Below, piece by piece: positions 1 to 8,200 of a DNA stretch of 19,130 nucleotides. This DNA comes from Dokdonella_A sp035545255 (lineage in GTDB: Bacteria; Pseudomonadota; Gammaproteobacteria; Xanthomonadales; Rhodanobacteraceae), in assembly GCA_035545255.1 (NCBI GenBank), contig DASZYR010000243.1:1-19130 (forward strand). The letters are read 5' to 3'. A program made the position numbers and the translations under genes. Numbering within the stretch: the first letter of the stretch is position 1; every line of letters begins with the position of its first letter. The notes beneath the pieces are model-generated. The model saw nothing but the letters and a program-made list of their open reading frames with translations. It ran no database searches and had not been told where the DNA came from.

Positions 1-60
1 CCGATGCGCTTCCTCGAAGCGCAGAAGAAGGGCCTCTTCGCGCGCATCTTCGGGAGCTGA
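1..60 (+). CDS. minD: Septum site-determining ATPase MinD, C-terminal end only
   Basis: Only the last 19 codons and the stop are in the window. They read PMRFLEAQKKGLFARIFGS, which matches the conserved C-terminal membrane-targeting sequence of MinD: an amphipathic helix with paired lysines and hydrophobic residues that binds the inner membrane when MinD is ATP-bound. Known role of the family: MinD recruits MinC to inhibit FtsZ away from midcell and is displaced by MinE. Identification rests on this tail and on minE starting 3 bases after the stop codon; the ATPase domain lies outside the window. Confidence 0.9.
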   Translation, partial: PMRFLEAQKKGLFARIFGS

Positions 61-63
61 CCG

Positions 64-369
64 ATGGGCATCCTCGATTTCTTCCGCTCGCGCCCGAAGA
101 ACACCGCATCGGTCGCCAAGGAGCGCCTTCGCATCATCGTCGCGCAGGAACGCGCGCAGCAGGGCCGTCCCGATTATCTGCCGCTGCTGCGTCGCGAGAT
201 CCTCGAAGTCATCAAGAAGTACGTCAACGTCGATCCCGACGCGATCACGATCAATGTCGAGAAGGACGGCGACAGCGAGGTGCTGGAGCTCTCGGTCGCG
301 CTGCCCGAACGCAACGGCAACGACTCCACGGACGGCGCGGACACGACCGCTGCCGCCAGCGAGGCCTGA
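64..369 (+). CDS. minE: Cell division topological specificity factor MinE
   Basis: The product has 101 residues. The N-terminus MGILDFFRSR is the typical short amphipathic membrane-binding segment. It is followed by the anti-MinCD helix region (residues about 13-35, with AKERLRIIVAQER) and the topological-specificity domain (about 36-85, with YLPLLRREILEVIKKYV and an ITINVEKDG strand). The family stimulates the MinD ATPase at the membrane and drives pole-to-pole oscillation so that division occurs at midcell. The gene starts 3 bases after the minD stop, with a GGGAG ribosome site inside the end of minD, so the two are surely in one transcript. The last 18 residues are Asp/Thr/Ala-rich and look like a disordered tail. 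Length and domain order are normal for the family. Confidence 0.96.
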   Translation: MGILDFFRSRPKNTASVAKERLRIIVAQERAQQGRPDYLPLLRREILEVIKKYVNVDPDAITINVEKDGDSEVLELSVALPERNGNDSTDGADTTAAASEA

Positions 370-399
370 CCGCCGCGCTCGCAGCAGTCGACGCCGGAC

Positions 400-885
400 A
401 TGGAACGGGTGCAGGCGCAGGCCGACGACGTGCTGCGTCTCGCGGCGATCGATCCCGACAGCGTCATCGCGCTGCTCGCGCGATACGGCCTCCAGCTCGA
501 GCGCGTGGCCGACGACGTGCCGATTCCCGGCAGCTATTGGGGCGATTCCGAAGCCGGCGTGATCGCGCATCGCGTCTACGCGCGCAGCGACACGCCGGTG
601 CATTCGCTGCTGCACGAAGCCTGTCATTTGATCGTCGCGCCTGCATGGAAGCGCGCGTCGATCCACACCGACGCATCCGATTCGCAAGCCGAAGAGGATG
701 CCACGTGCTATCTGCAGATCGTGCTTGGCGACACGCTGCCGGACGTCGGCAGCGCTCGCATCGCCGCCGACATGGACCGCTGGGGCTACACGTTTCGCCT
801 GGGCTCCGCATCCGCGTGGTTCGAGCACGATGCCGAAGATGCGCGCGCGTGGCTCGTCGAGAGAAATCTGCTGCCGGCGTCGTGA
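400..885 (+). CDS. Uncharacterised protein with HExxH-type metallopeptidase-like motif
   Basis: The product has 161 residues, with no signal peptide or membrane segment, so it is probably cytoplasmic. Visible: a helix-like stretch SLLHEACHLIV with H72, E73 and H76 forming HEACH, an HExxH zinc signature, followed 22 residues later by EEDATCYLQ, where E99 (or E98) could be the third zinc ligand as in gluzincin-like folds. Arg- and Trp-containing motifs (GSYWGD, MDRWGYTFRLGSASAWF) are other likely conserved patches. I do not recognise a named family, and proteolytic activity is inference from the motif only. The gene begins 30 bases after the minE stop on the same strand, so it is probably the last gene of the min transcript. 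The frame is closed by the minE stop upstream, so ATG 400 is the earliest possible ATG; the ribosome site is weak. Confidence 0.75.
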   Translation: MERVQAQADDVLRLAAIDPDSVIALLARYGLQLERVADDVPIPGSYWGDSEAGVIAHRVYARSDTPVHSLLHEACHLIVAPAWKRASIHTDASDSQAEEDATCYLQIVLGDTLPDVGSARIAADMDRWGYTFRLGSASAWFEHDAEDARAWLVERNLLPAS

Positions 886-900
886 GCTTGTTTTTCGCTC

Positions 901-986
901 CGCTTGCGAGAGGCGCACGGCCCCGCTCCTCCGCCGCTTGCAAAGGCGCACGACCTTCGCATTCCGCGCTTGCGGGAGAGCGCAAT
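901..986. repeat. Degenerate tandem repeat, about three units of 32-34 bp
   Basis: Units begin at 901, 935 and 967, each with CGCTTGC followed by a purine stretch and CGCA (CGCTTGCGAGAGGCGCA, CGCTTGCAAAGGCGCA, CGCTTGCGGGAGAGCGCA). Identity falls off in the second half of each unit. The CGCTTGCGGGAGAG core resembles the loop-proximal half of the REP-like elements at 14743-14884, so these may be decayed fragments of that family; that link is inference. Confidence 0.45.
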
Positions 987-1095
987 CGAAGCGATGCGCA
1001 CCAAGACACGGCGAGACGCGACATCTCGCGTCGCGTTCTCCTCGCGCGGATTTCGGCCGGCTTTCGTGCAAAGCGAGAACGGCGAAAGTTTATTC

Positions 1096-1119
1096 GCGAT
1101 CGCCGCATCAGGCGATCGC
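1096..1119. terminator. Stem-loop upstream of otsB, possible terminator or leader hairpin
   Basis: A perfect 9-bp stem GCGATCGCC/GGCGATCGC (1096-1104 with 1111-1119) and a 6-base GCATCA loop. It is followed by CGTCAGTTT, not by a clear U tract, so it is a weak intrinsic terminator for the min-side transcript at best. It could instead be a structured leader of the trehalose operon. Each arm also contains the palindrome GCGATCGC. Confidence 0.35.
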
Positions 1120-1190
1120 CGTCAGTTTCCATACATCCGGCGCTGCAACAATGCGTGCATGTGCGCGACGCCGCTGTTCTCGCGCGGCCG

Positions 1191-1202
1191 TTTTGCGCAA
1201 AA
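1191..1202. promoter_or_regulatory. 12-bp palindrome directly before otsB, candidate operator
   Basis: TTTTGCGCAAAA is a perfect palindrome centred about 17 bases before the otsB start. It is the most AT-rich spot in its surroundings. Its position would fit an operator at or just downstream of the trehalose operon promoter, but no protein can be named and chance is possible. Confidence 0.25.
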
Positions 1203-1213
1203 TCCCTTTCGCC

Positions 1214-1993
1214 ATGCATTTCACTCCGTCAGCCGCCGCCGAACACGACGTCCCGCCGCCGCCGCGCGCGGACACGACAGCGCTCGCGCTTTTCATCGAC
1301 CTCGACGGAACGCTGCTCGACTTCGCCGCGCGTCCCGACGCCGTCGTCGTCGACGATGCGTTGCCGGCGACGTTGCAGCGCCTGAAGCGCCGCCTCGGCG
1401 GAGCGCTGGCGCCGGTCAGCGGCCGCCCACTGCGGGAAATCGACGCGCTGCTCGGCCTCGACGGCGCCGCCGCCGGTCTCCACGGTGCCGAGCTGCGCGC
1501 GCCGGACGGACTCGCGCTCGAAGCGCCGGCCGCTCACGGTCGGCTCGATGCAGCACGCATGCAAGCCGCGCGCGCCACGGCGGTGCCCGGCGTGCTGGTC
1601 GAGGACAAGCGCAATGCGATCGCGCTGCACTATCGCGGCGCACCCGGCGCGGCGCCCGATGTCCGCCGCATCGCCACCGCGATGCTGGATGCCGCCGGCG
1701 ACGGTTACGAGCTGATGCACGGCGCGTTCGTCGTCGAGCTCAAGCCTTCGAGCGTCGACAAGGGAACAGCCATCGCCGCGCTGATGCGCATCGAGCCGTT
1801 CGCGGGACGCACCCCGTGGGTGATCGGCGACGACGTGACAGACGAAGACGCCTTCGCCGAAGCCAACGATCGCGGCGGCGTCAGCATCATCGTCGGACCG
1901 CGGCGGCCGACCGCGGCACGCTACGGCCTGCCCGGTCCTGCGGCCGCGCGCGCCTGGCTCGGCAGGCTCGCCGGCGTGGAATCGCGGGGATGA
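1214..1993 (+). CDS. otsB: Trehalose-6-phosphate phosphatase
   Basis: The product has 259 residues and is a HAD-superfamily phosphatase. Motif I is FIDLDGTLL with nucleophile D29 and acid/base D31; APVSGRPL gives the motif II region; VVELKPSSVDKG carries the motif III lysine; VIGDDVTDEDAF (D206, D207, D210) is the Mg-binding motif IV. Known reaction: trehalose-6-phosphate to trehalose plus phosphate, in the cytoplasm, following OtsA. Length is normal for bacterial OtsB. The stop overlaps the next start (ATGA at 1990-1993), implying translational coupling with the GH15 gene. Start choice: ATG 1214 puts the DLDGT motif 28 residues in; no good ribosome site is visible, and an upstream in-frame ATG at 1151 is possible but gives an Arg/Cys-rich extension unlike the family. 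Confidence 0.95.
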   Translation: MHFTPSAAAEHDVPPPPRADTTALALFIDLDGTLLDFAARPDAVVVDDALPATLQRLKRRLGGALAPVSGRPLREIDALLGLDGAAAGLHGAELRAPDGLALEAPAAHGRLDAARMQAARATAVPGVLVEDKRNAIALHYRGAPGAAPDVRRIATAMLDAAGDGYELMHGAFVVELKPSSVDKGTAIAALMRIEPFAGRTPWVIGDDVTDEDAFAEANDRGGVSIIVGPRRPTAARYGLPGPAAARAWLGRLAGVESRG

Positions 1994-3780
1994 ACCGTAC
2001 CCCCTCGCTCGATCTCGGCGTCATCGGCAATGGCAGCGTCAGCGCGCTGCTCGACGCGCACGGTCGCATCGTCTGGTGCTGCCTTCCTTCATTCAACGGC
2101 GATCCCGCGTTCTGCTCGCTGCTTTCGCCGAAGACGCACGCGGATCGCGGCGCGTTCGAGATTTCGCTCGACGGGCTCGCCGCGAGCTCGCAGTACTATG
2201 TCGAAAACACGGCGGTGCTGGTCACGCGCCTCGCCGCCGATGACGGCAGCGCGATCGAGATCACCGATTTCGCGCCGCGCTTCAAGCAGCACGGCCGCAT
2301 CTTTCATCCGATGGGCCTCGTGCGCACGATCCGCCCGCTCGCCGGCGCGCCGCGCGTCACGCTGCGCCTGCGTCCGCTCGCGGGCTACGGCGCGCGCGTT
2401 CCCGAGCGCACGTTCGGCTCGAATCACGTCCGTTTCCTGCTCGACGACATCGTCCTGCGCGCGACGACCGACGCGCCGCTGCCGATGCTGCGCGACGAGC
2501 TGCCTTTCCTGCTCGACCGCGAGATGCACATCGTGCTCGGCCCCGACGAGACACTCGCCGAGTCGCCGGCGCGCGTGGCGCGCGACACGCTCGACGCGAC
2601 GCTCGACTACTGGCGCGACTGGGTGCGCTATCTGTCGATTCCTGCCGACTGGCAGGACGCGGTGATCCGCGCGGCGATCACGCTGAAACTCTGCCAGTAC
2701 GAGGGAACCGGCGCGATCGTCGCGGCGATGACGACATCGATCCCCGAGGCACCGGACACGGCGCGCAACTGGGACTACCGTTTCTGCTGGCTGCGCGACG
2801 CGGCGCTCGTCGTGCGCGCGCTGAATCGCCTGGGCGCGACGCGCAGCATGGAGGAATACCTGCGCTACATCTTCAACCTCGCGGCCGGCGCCGACGGAGC
2901 GCTGGCGCCGGTCTACGGAATCCACTTCGAGCGAGAGCTGACCGAGAGCGAGGCCGGCGAGCTCGCCGGCTACCGCGGCATGGGGCCCGTGCGCATCGGC
3001 AACGACGCGTGGCGGCAGACGCAGCACGACGTCTACGGCAGCGTCGTGCTGGCCGCGATGCAGCTCTTCTTCGATCGCCGCCTCAGCGTGCCGGGCGACG
3101 CGGCCGCGTTCGCGCGGCTCGAGCACGCGGGCGAATCGGCATGGCGCATGCACGACCAGGCCGACGCTGGGCTGTGGGAATTCCGCGGCCGTGCCGCGGT
3201 GCACACGTATTCGAGCGTGATGTCGTGGGTCGCCTGCGACCGGCTTGCGCGCATCGCCCTGCATCTCGGCCTCGATGAGCGCAAGGCGGTCTGGGAAGCT
3301 CGCGCCGAGCGGGTGCGCGCGCTCGTCCTCGCGCGTGCCGTCGATCGCACGCACGGCCATTTCGTCGCGACGCTCGACGGCGATGCGCTCGACGCGAGCC
3401 TCCTGCTGCTCGCCGATGTCGGCTTCGTCGAGGCGACGGACCCGCGCTACGTCGCGACCGTCGACGCGATCGGCCGCGCGCTGATGCGCGGAAAGCATCT
3501 CTTCCGCTACATCGTTCCCGACGACTTCGGCGCGCCTGAGACGAGCTTCACGATCTGCTCGTTCTGGTACGCCGACGCGCTCGCCCGCATCGGCCGCGTC
3601 GACGAAGCGCGCGCGCTGTTCGAAGAGCTGCTCGCCTCGCGCAATCCGCTCGGGCTTCTTTCCGAGGACATCCATCCCGGGACCGGCGAGCTCTGGGGCA
3701 ATTTCCCGCAGACGTACTCGATGGTCGGACTGATCAACACCGCGATGAGGCTTTCGCGCAGCTGGGAGAGCATGCTGTAG
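1990..3780 (+). CDS. GH15 family glycoside hydrolase (glucoamylase- or trehalase-type)
   Basis: The product has 596 residues. The N-terminal 200 or so form the beta-sandwich domain typical of bacterial GH15 (LGVIGNGSVSALLDAHGRIVWCCLPSF at the start). From about residue 230 follows the (alpha/alpha)6 barrel, with RNWDYRFCWLRD (259-270), PVRIGNDAWRQTQHDVYG, GLWEFRG (E397) and SEDIHPGTGELWGNFPQ (E567). By analogy with characterised GH15 enzymes E397 is probably the catalytic acid and the Glu near 567 the base. Family members hydrolyse alpha-1,4-glucans, isomaltose-type sugars or, in the mycobacterial type, trehalose. No signal peptide is seen, so the enzyme is probably cytoplasmic. It sits between otsB (4-base overlap) and otsA (2-base gap), which favours a trehalose-related substrate; sequence alone cannot choose between trehalase and glucoamylase. 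Confidence 0.92.
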   Translation: MNRTPSLDLGVIGNGSVSALLDAHGRIVWCCLPSFNGDPAFCSLLSPKTHADRGAFEISLDGLAASSQYYVENTAVLVTRLAADDGSAIEITDFAPRFKQHGRIFHPMGLVRTIRPLAGAPRVTLRLRPLAGYGARVPERTFGSNHVRFLLDDIVLRATTDAPLPMLRDELPFLLDREMHIVLGPDETLAESPARVARDTLDATLDYWRDWVRYLSIPADWQDAVIRAAITLKLCQYEGTGAIVAAMTTSIPEAPDTARNWDYRFCWLRDAALVVRALNRLGATRSMEEYLRYIFNLAAGADGALAPVYGIHFERELTESEAGELAGYRGMGPVRIGNDAWRQTQHDVYGSVVLAAMQLFFDRRLSVPGDAAAFARLEHAGESAWRMHDQADAGLWEFRGRAAVHTYSSVMSWVACDRLARIALHLGLDERKAVWEARAERVRALVLARAVDRTHGHFVATLDGDALDASLLLLADVGFVEATDPRYVATVDAIGRALMRGKHLFRYIVPDDFGAPETSFTICSFWYADALARIGRVDEARALFEELLASRNPLGLLSEDIHPGTGELWGNFPQTYSMVGLINTAMRLSRSWESML

Positions 3781-3782
3781 CC

Positions 3783-5171
3783 ATGGGCAGGCTCGTCGTC
3801 GTCTCGAATCGCGTCGCGCTGCCGAAGGAGACACGCGCCGGCGGGCTTGCGTCCGCGCTGCGCGCCGCGCTCGCCGAACACGGCGGCCTCTGGTTCGGCT
3901 GGAGCGGCCGTGTCGCCGACGGCGGCGAGCGGCGCACGACGATCGAGCGCGAAGGCAACATCGAATACGAACTGCTCGATCTCACGCGCGAGGAATACGA
4001 GCGCTACTACCTCGGCTTCTCGAACCGCACGCTCTGGCCGCTGATGCATTTCCGGGCCTCGCTGCTCGAGTACCGTCGCGCCGACTTCGCGGGCTACCGC
4101 GCCGTCAACCGCGTCTTCGCCGAACATCTCGCGCACCGGCTTCGCGACGACGATCTCGTCTGGATCCACGACTATCATCTGATTCCGCTCGCTGCGGAGC
4201 TGCGCGCGCTCGGCGTCGGCGCGCGCATCGGCTTCTTCCTGCACATCCCGCTGCCGCCGCCCGCGCTGCTGCGCATCCTTCCGCACCACGAGCAGCTGTT
4301 TCCGGCGCTCGGCGCCTGCGACCTGATCGGATTGCAGAGCAGGAACGACTGCGCTGCGCTCATCGAATATTTCCAGGGCGAGGCGGACGTGCGCGCGTCG
4401 GCCGACGGAGCGCTCGAGCTCGGCAATGGACGGCGCGTGCGCATTTCGGCGTTCCCGATCGGCATCGACACGGCCGCGGTCGCGCGTCAGGCCGAGCGCG
4501 CGATGACGAGCGCGGCGACGCAGCGGCTGATCCGCAGCCTGGAGAACCGTGCGCTTGCGATCGGCGTGGACCGCCTCGATTACTCGAAAGGCATCCCGCA
4601 GCGCTTCGAGGCGTTCGCTCAATTCCTCTCGCTCTATCCCGAATGGCGCTCGCGCATCTCGTTCCTCCAGATCGCGCCGCCGACGCGCGAGGAAGTGCCC
4701 GAGTATCGCGAACTGCGCTCGAGGCTCGAGCGGCTAGCCGGCGCGACGAACGGGCGCTACGCCGAGCCCGACTGGATGCCGATCCGCTACGTCAACCGGA
4801 GCTTCAACCAGGCGACGCTGGCGGGTTTCTATCGCGCGGCCGACATCGCGGTCGTGACTCCGCTGCGCGACGGCATGAACCTCGTCGCGAAGGAATTCGT
4901 CGCCGCGCAGGCGGCCGACGATCCCGGCGTGCTGATCCTGTCGAGCTTCGCCGGCGCGGCGGACGAACTCGAGCAGGCGATCGTCATCAACCCGTTCGAC
5001 GCCGACGACATCGCCGAGAGCTTCGCGACGGCGCTCGCGATGCCGCTCGCCGAGCGGCGCGAGCGCTGGCAGGCGATGTTCGATCATCTGCGGCGCCACG
5101 ACATCGCGGCGTGGCGCACCGCGTTCCTCGATGCGCTCCGCGACGGCGGGCGCAACATCTCCGCCGCGTAA
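3783..5171 (+). CDS. otsA: Trehalose-6-phosphate synthase, GT20
   Basis: The product has 462 residues and is a retaining GT-B glycosyltransferase that joins UDP-glucose (or another NDP-glucose) and glucose-6-phosphate into trehalose-6-phosphate in the cytoplasm. Conserved blocks: VVVSNRV and the AGGLASAL loop, WIHDYHL with D130, FFLHIPLPPP with H154, GVDRLDYSKGIPQR with R264 and K269 (the R/K pair that binds nucleotide phosphates), and VVTPLRDGMNLVAKE with D363 and E371. D130 and H154 fall at the same numbers as in E. coli OtsA. It starts 2 bases after the GH15 stop, so the three genes form one operon, closed by the terminator at 5173-5204. Length is near the family norm; no fused phosphatase domain is present, consistent with the separate otsB. 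Confidence 0.96.
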   Translation: MGRLVVVSNRVALPKETRAGGLASALRAALAEHGGLWFGWSGRVADGGERRTTIEREGNIEYELLDLTREEYERYYLGFSNRTLWPLMHFRASLLEYRRADFAGYRAVNRVFAEHLAHRLRDDDLVWIHDYHLIPLAAELRALGVGARIGFFLHIPLPPPALLRILPHHEQLFPALGACDLIGLQSRNDCAALIEYFQGEADVRASADGALELGNGRRVRISAFPIGIDTAAVARQAERAMTSAATQRLIRSLENRALAIGVDRLDYSKGIPQRFEAFAQFLSLYPEWRSRISFLQIAPPTREEVPEYRELRSRLERLAGATNGRYAEPDWMPIRYVNRSFNQATLAGFYRAADIAVVTPLRDGMNLVAKEFVAAQAADDPGVLILSSFAGAADELEQAIVINPFDADDIAESFATALAMPLAERRERWQAMFDHLRRHDIAAWRTAFLDALRDGGRNISAA

Positions 5172-5172
5172 G

Positions 5173-5204
5173 AAAAGCCGCGCGGATCGCTCCGCGCGGC
5201 TTTT
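5173..5204. terminator. Bidirectional intrinsic terminator between otsA and the TonB receptor gene
   Basis: A perfect 14-bp stem (AAAAGCCGCGCGGA, 5173-5186, with its complement at 5191-5204) and a TCGC loop. The stem ends in A4 on one side and T4 on the other, so it can end otsA on + and the receptor gene on -. It begins 2 bases after the otsA stop and lies 21 bases past the receptor stop. Confidence 0.88.
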
Positions 5205-5224
5205 GCTCCGGGACTCGTGCGCGA

Positions 5225-8200
5225 TCAGAACTTCACGGTGACGCTCGCGTGGTAGTAGCGCCCGATCTGGTCGAACGTCGAAGGATCGGTGCCGGTGTTG
5301 AGCGTCTGCGAGTCGTAGCCGAAGAACGGCGGCTGCTTGTCGCCGAGGTTGTCGACGCCGAATTCGATGCGCGTGTTGAGCGCCTCGATGTTGTAGCCGA
5401 CCGAGATGTCGTTGTACGCGTAGGCGCCGTACTTGATCACCGCGCCCGGCAAGCCGGGATATGCCGATTGCTGCTCATTGAGGTTCGGATTGCCCATCTG
5501 ATAGCGGCCGATGTAGCGCATGCGCCACGAGGCATCCCACGAGCCGAGCGTCCAGTTGAGGAACGTCTGCGCCTTCCAGCGCGGGATCGTGCAGACGCCG
5601 GTGTTGCCCGGGCAGCCCGACAGCGCGCCGGAGAAGAACGGTACGAAGTGTCCGGCGAGATGGAACACCGAATCGCCCGGCAGGCCCGGCGCGATGTCGA
5701 CGTTGAACTCCTTCATGTAGGTCGCGTTGACCGACGCCACGAAGCGGCCGAACGAGAACTCCGGCAGGCGATAGGTCAGGTTGAAGTCGACGCCGGAGAC
5801 ATCGGTGCGGCCGAGATTGCCGAACGGCTGCGTGACGTTCTGGATCTGGCCCTGGTTCGGCCCGCTCTGGAATCTCGTGATCAGCGGACAATAGATCTCG
5901 ATGCCGTTGTAGCAGAGATTGAGGATCGTCTGCGCGCCGACCGGCGTGATCGTGTTGAGGAGATACACGCGCCAGAGATCGGCGCTGACCGACAGTCCGT
6001 CGAGCCAGTTCGGATCGTAGACGATGCCGACGTCGAACGATTTGCCGAACTCGGGGCCGAGCGGAAAGCCGGCGTAAGCAGAGCCCGTCGTCAGCGCGCC
6101 GATCTGGTTGCCGTTCAGCACGGAGAGGTTCTGGAACGTGCCTGTCGCGGGCACGCCGACGCAGGCCGGATTGCCGGCGTTCGGATTCGGAGTCGTCGGC
6201 GTCGGAGCGATGAAGTCGCAGGGATCGCTGCCGAGCGTCGGAGCGCTCGCGGTCGGAGCGAGATACACGTTGAGGATCGTCGGGGCGCGGAATACCTTCG
6301 ACACCGTGCCGCGCAGGAGGAGATCCTCGATCGGGCGCCACTCGATCGCCGCCTTCCAGTTGTTCGTGTTGCCGAACGTCGAGTATTTCGAATAGCGGTC
6401 GCCGAGCGTCACGTTGAGCGCATGGAAGAACGGCAGGTCCTTCAGCACCGGCACGAAAAGCTCGGCGTAGGCCTCCTTGACGTTGTACCCTCCGTTGAGG
6501 TTCGCCGTGCACTGCGAGCCGAGGATGCAGCCGCCCGACGCAGGATCGATCGCGAACAGCGAATCGATCTGCGTGCGCGTGTACTCGTCGCGGCGCGAAG
6601 CGCCGACCGCGAGCTGCATCGTGCCGGCCGGAAGATCGAAGAGGCCGCCCGACGCATCGATGTGCTGGTACTTCTCGATCACCAGGAACGAGTTCTGTCC
6701 CGGCACCGCCGCGGCCTTGACGGCCGCGACCGCGTTCGGATCGCCGTTGTTGAGTGCGAAGATGTTGAACGGCGTGCAGCCGGTCAGGATCGGCGCCTCC
6801 GGCGTGCCGCAGATCACGGTGTTGACCGGACCGACGTCGGGATCGGTGTTGTAGAACGACGGGCCGAGGTCGAGGTTCAGCGTGTTGAAGTTCGGAAAAC
6901 CGAATTTCTGCGCCAGCGAGGACGAATGGCCGAAGCCGATGCCGGCGTCCCACGTCCAGTTCTGCGAGCCGATGTCGAAATTGCCCTTGAGGCCGCCGTT
7001 GAACTGGCCGTAGTTGACGGTCGCGCGCACGAGACGCGGACCGGCCGCGACGGCCCGCAGCTGATACGTGTTGCCGTTCGCGCCGCCGAAATCGACGCCG
7101 AACGGGTTGTAATAGCTGTCCGCCGAGATGTGCAGGATGCCCGGCGCCTGCGTGCCGATGATCGCCGGCGCCTGCTGCGTGCCCGACGACGATTTCGAGT
7201 ACAGCAACGTCATGTAGGTCTCGACGTTGTCCGTCAGCTTGTAGTTGCCGTTGAGGAACGCGCGCGTGCGCTCCTGCGGCGTCAGGATGAGATTGATGTC
7301 GGCGTAATTGTATTTGTCGCTGTTGCCGAAGCAGTGATAATTGTTCGTGTCGACGGTCTGGCCGCTCGCGCCCGGGTTGATCGAGATCTGCGAGCAGCCG
7401 AAGACGCTCTCGAACGGCGTGCCGGTGATCACGACGCGGCCCGGCGCCGGGCTCGACGATCCGCCGATGAACGTGTACGGCGCCGTGTTCGGGCCCGCCG
7501 TCAGGTCGCGCGCGAACTTGCCGAACTCGCGATGGCCGGAAAGGATCTGGTCCTGCTGGTTGTATTCGACGCCGGCCATGATGCTGCCCTTGTCGGAGCT
7601 GTGGCCGAACGTGAAGTGATAGCCGATGCGCTCGCCGTCGTCGCGATCGGAAATTCCGTAGTCGGCGCGGAACTCGGCGCCCTGATAGTCCGAGCGGAGG
7701 ATGAAGTTCACGACGCCCGCGATCGCGTCCGAGCCGTACACCGACGAAGCGCCGTCTGTCAGCACTTCGACGCGCTCCACCATGTTCGTCGGAATCGCGT
7801 TCGGATCGCCCGACAGGAAGCGCTGGCCGTTGATCAGGACCAGCGTGCGCTGCGAACCGAGGCCGCGAAGGCCGATGCTCGCGGTGCCGCCGTAGCTGCC
7901 GCCGTTGTTGACCTGCGGATTGATGTTGCCGCCGGTCACCGCCGGCAGCGCCTGCAGGAGATCGCCGAGCGTCAGCTTGCCCGATTTCTCGATCTGCGCG
8001 CGATCGATCGTGACGACGGGATTCGACGTCTCGATGTCGACGCGGCGGATGTTCGAGCCCGTGACGGTGATCGTCTCGAGCTGCTGGTTGCTCTGGTCCT
8101 GCGCATCCTGCGCGATGGCCGGCCCGGCGAGGAGGCCGAGCGCTGCGAGCGCGGCGGCTTTCGTCGCGTTCCCGGGCGCGCGCACGTGACCGGCCGGCGT

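Larger units (their letters stand above)
886..1213. other. Gene-free region between the min cluster and the trehalose operon
   Basis: Reading frames here are not protein-like. The stretch contains a degenerate tandem repeat (about 901-986), a hairpin with 7-bp stem GACGCGA/TCGCGTC (1015-1032, loop CATC), a hairpin with 9-bp stem GCGATCGCC/GGCGATCGC (1096-1119) and a 12-bp perfect palindrome (1191-1202) just before otsB. It should hold the 3' end of the min transcript and the promoter of the trehalose operon. I could not find a convincing -10/-35 pair. Confidence 0.6.

Noticed and set aside
1015..1032. GACGCGA/TCGCGTC hairpin as a terminator of the min transcript
   Set aside because: The stem is short, no U tract follows, and such hairpins are frequent by chance at this GC content.
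2089..3834. 581-codon frame on - opposite the GH15 gene
   Set aside because: Antisense shadow of a gene whose catalytic motifs are all on +.
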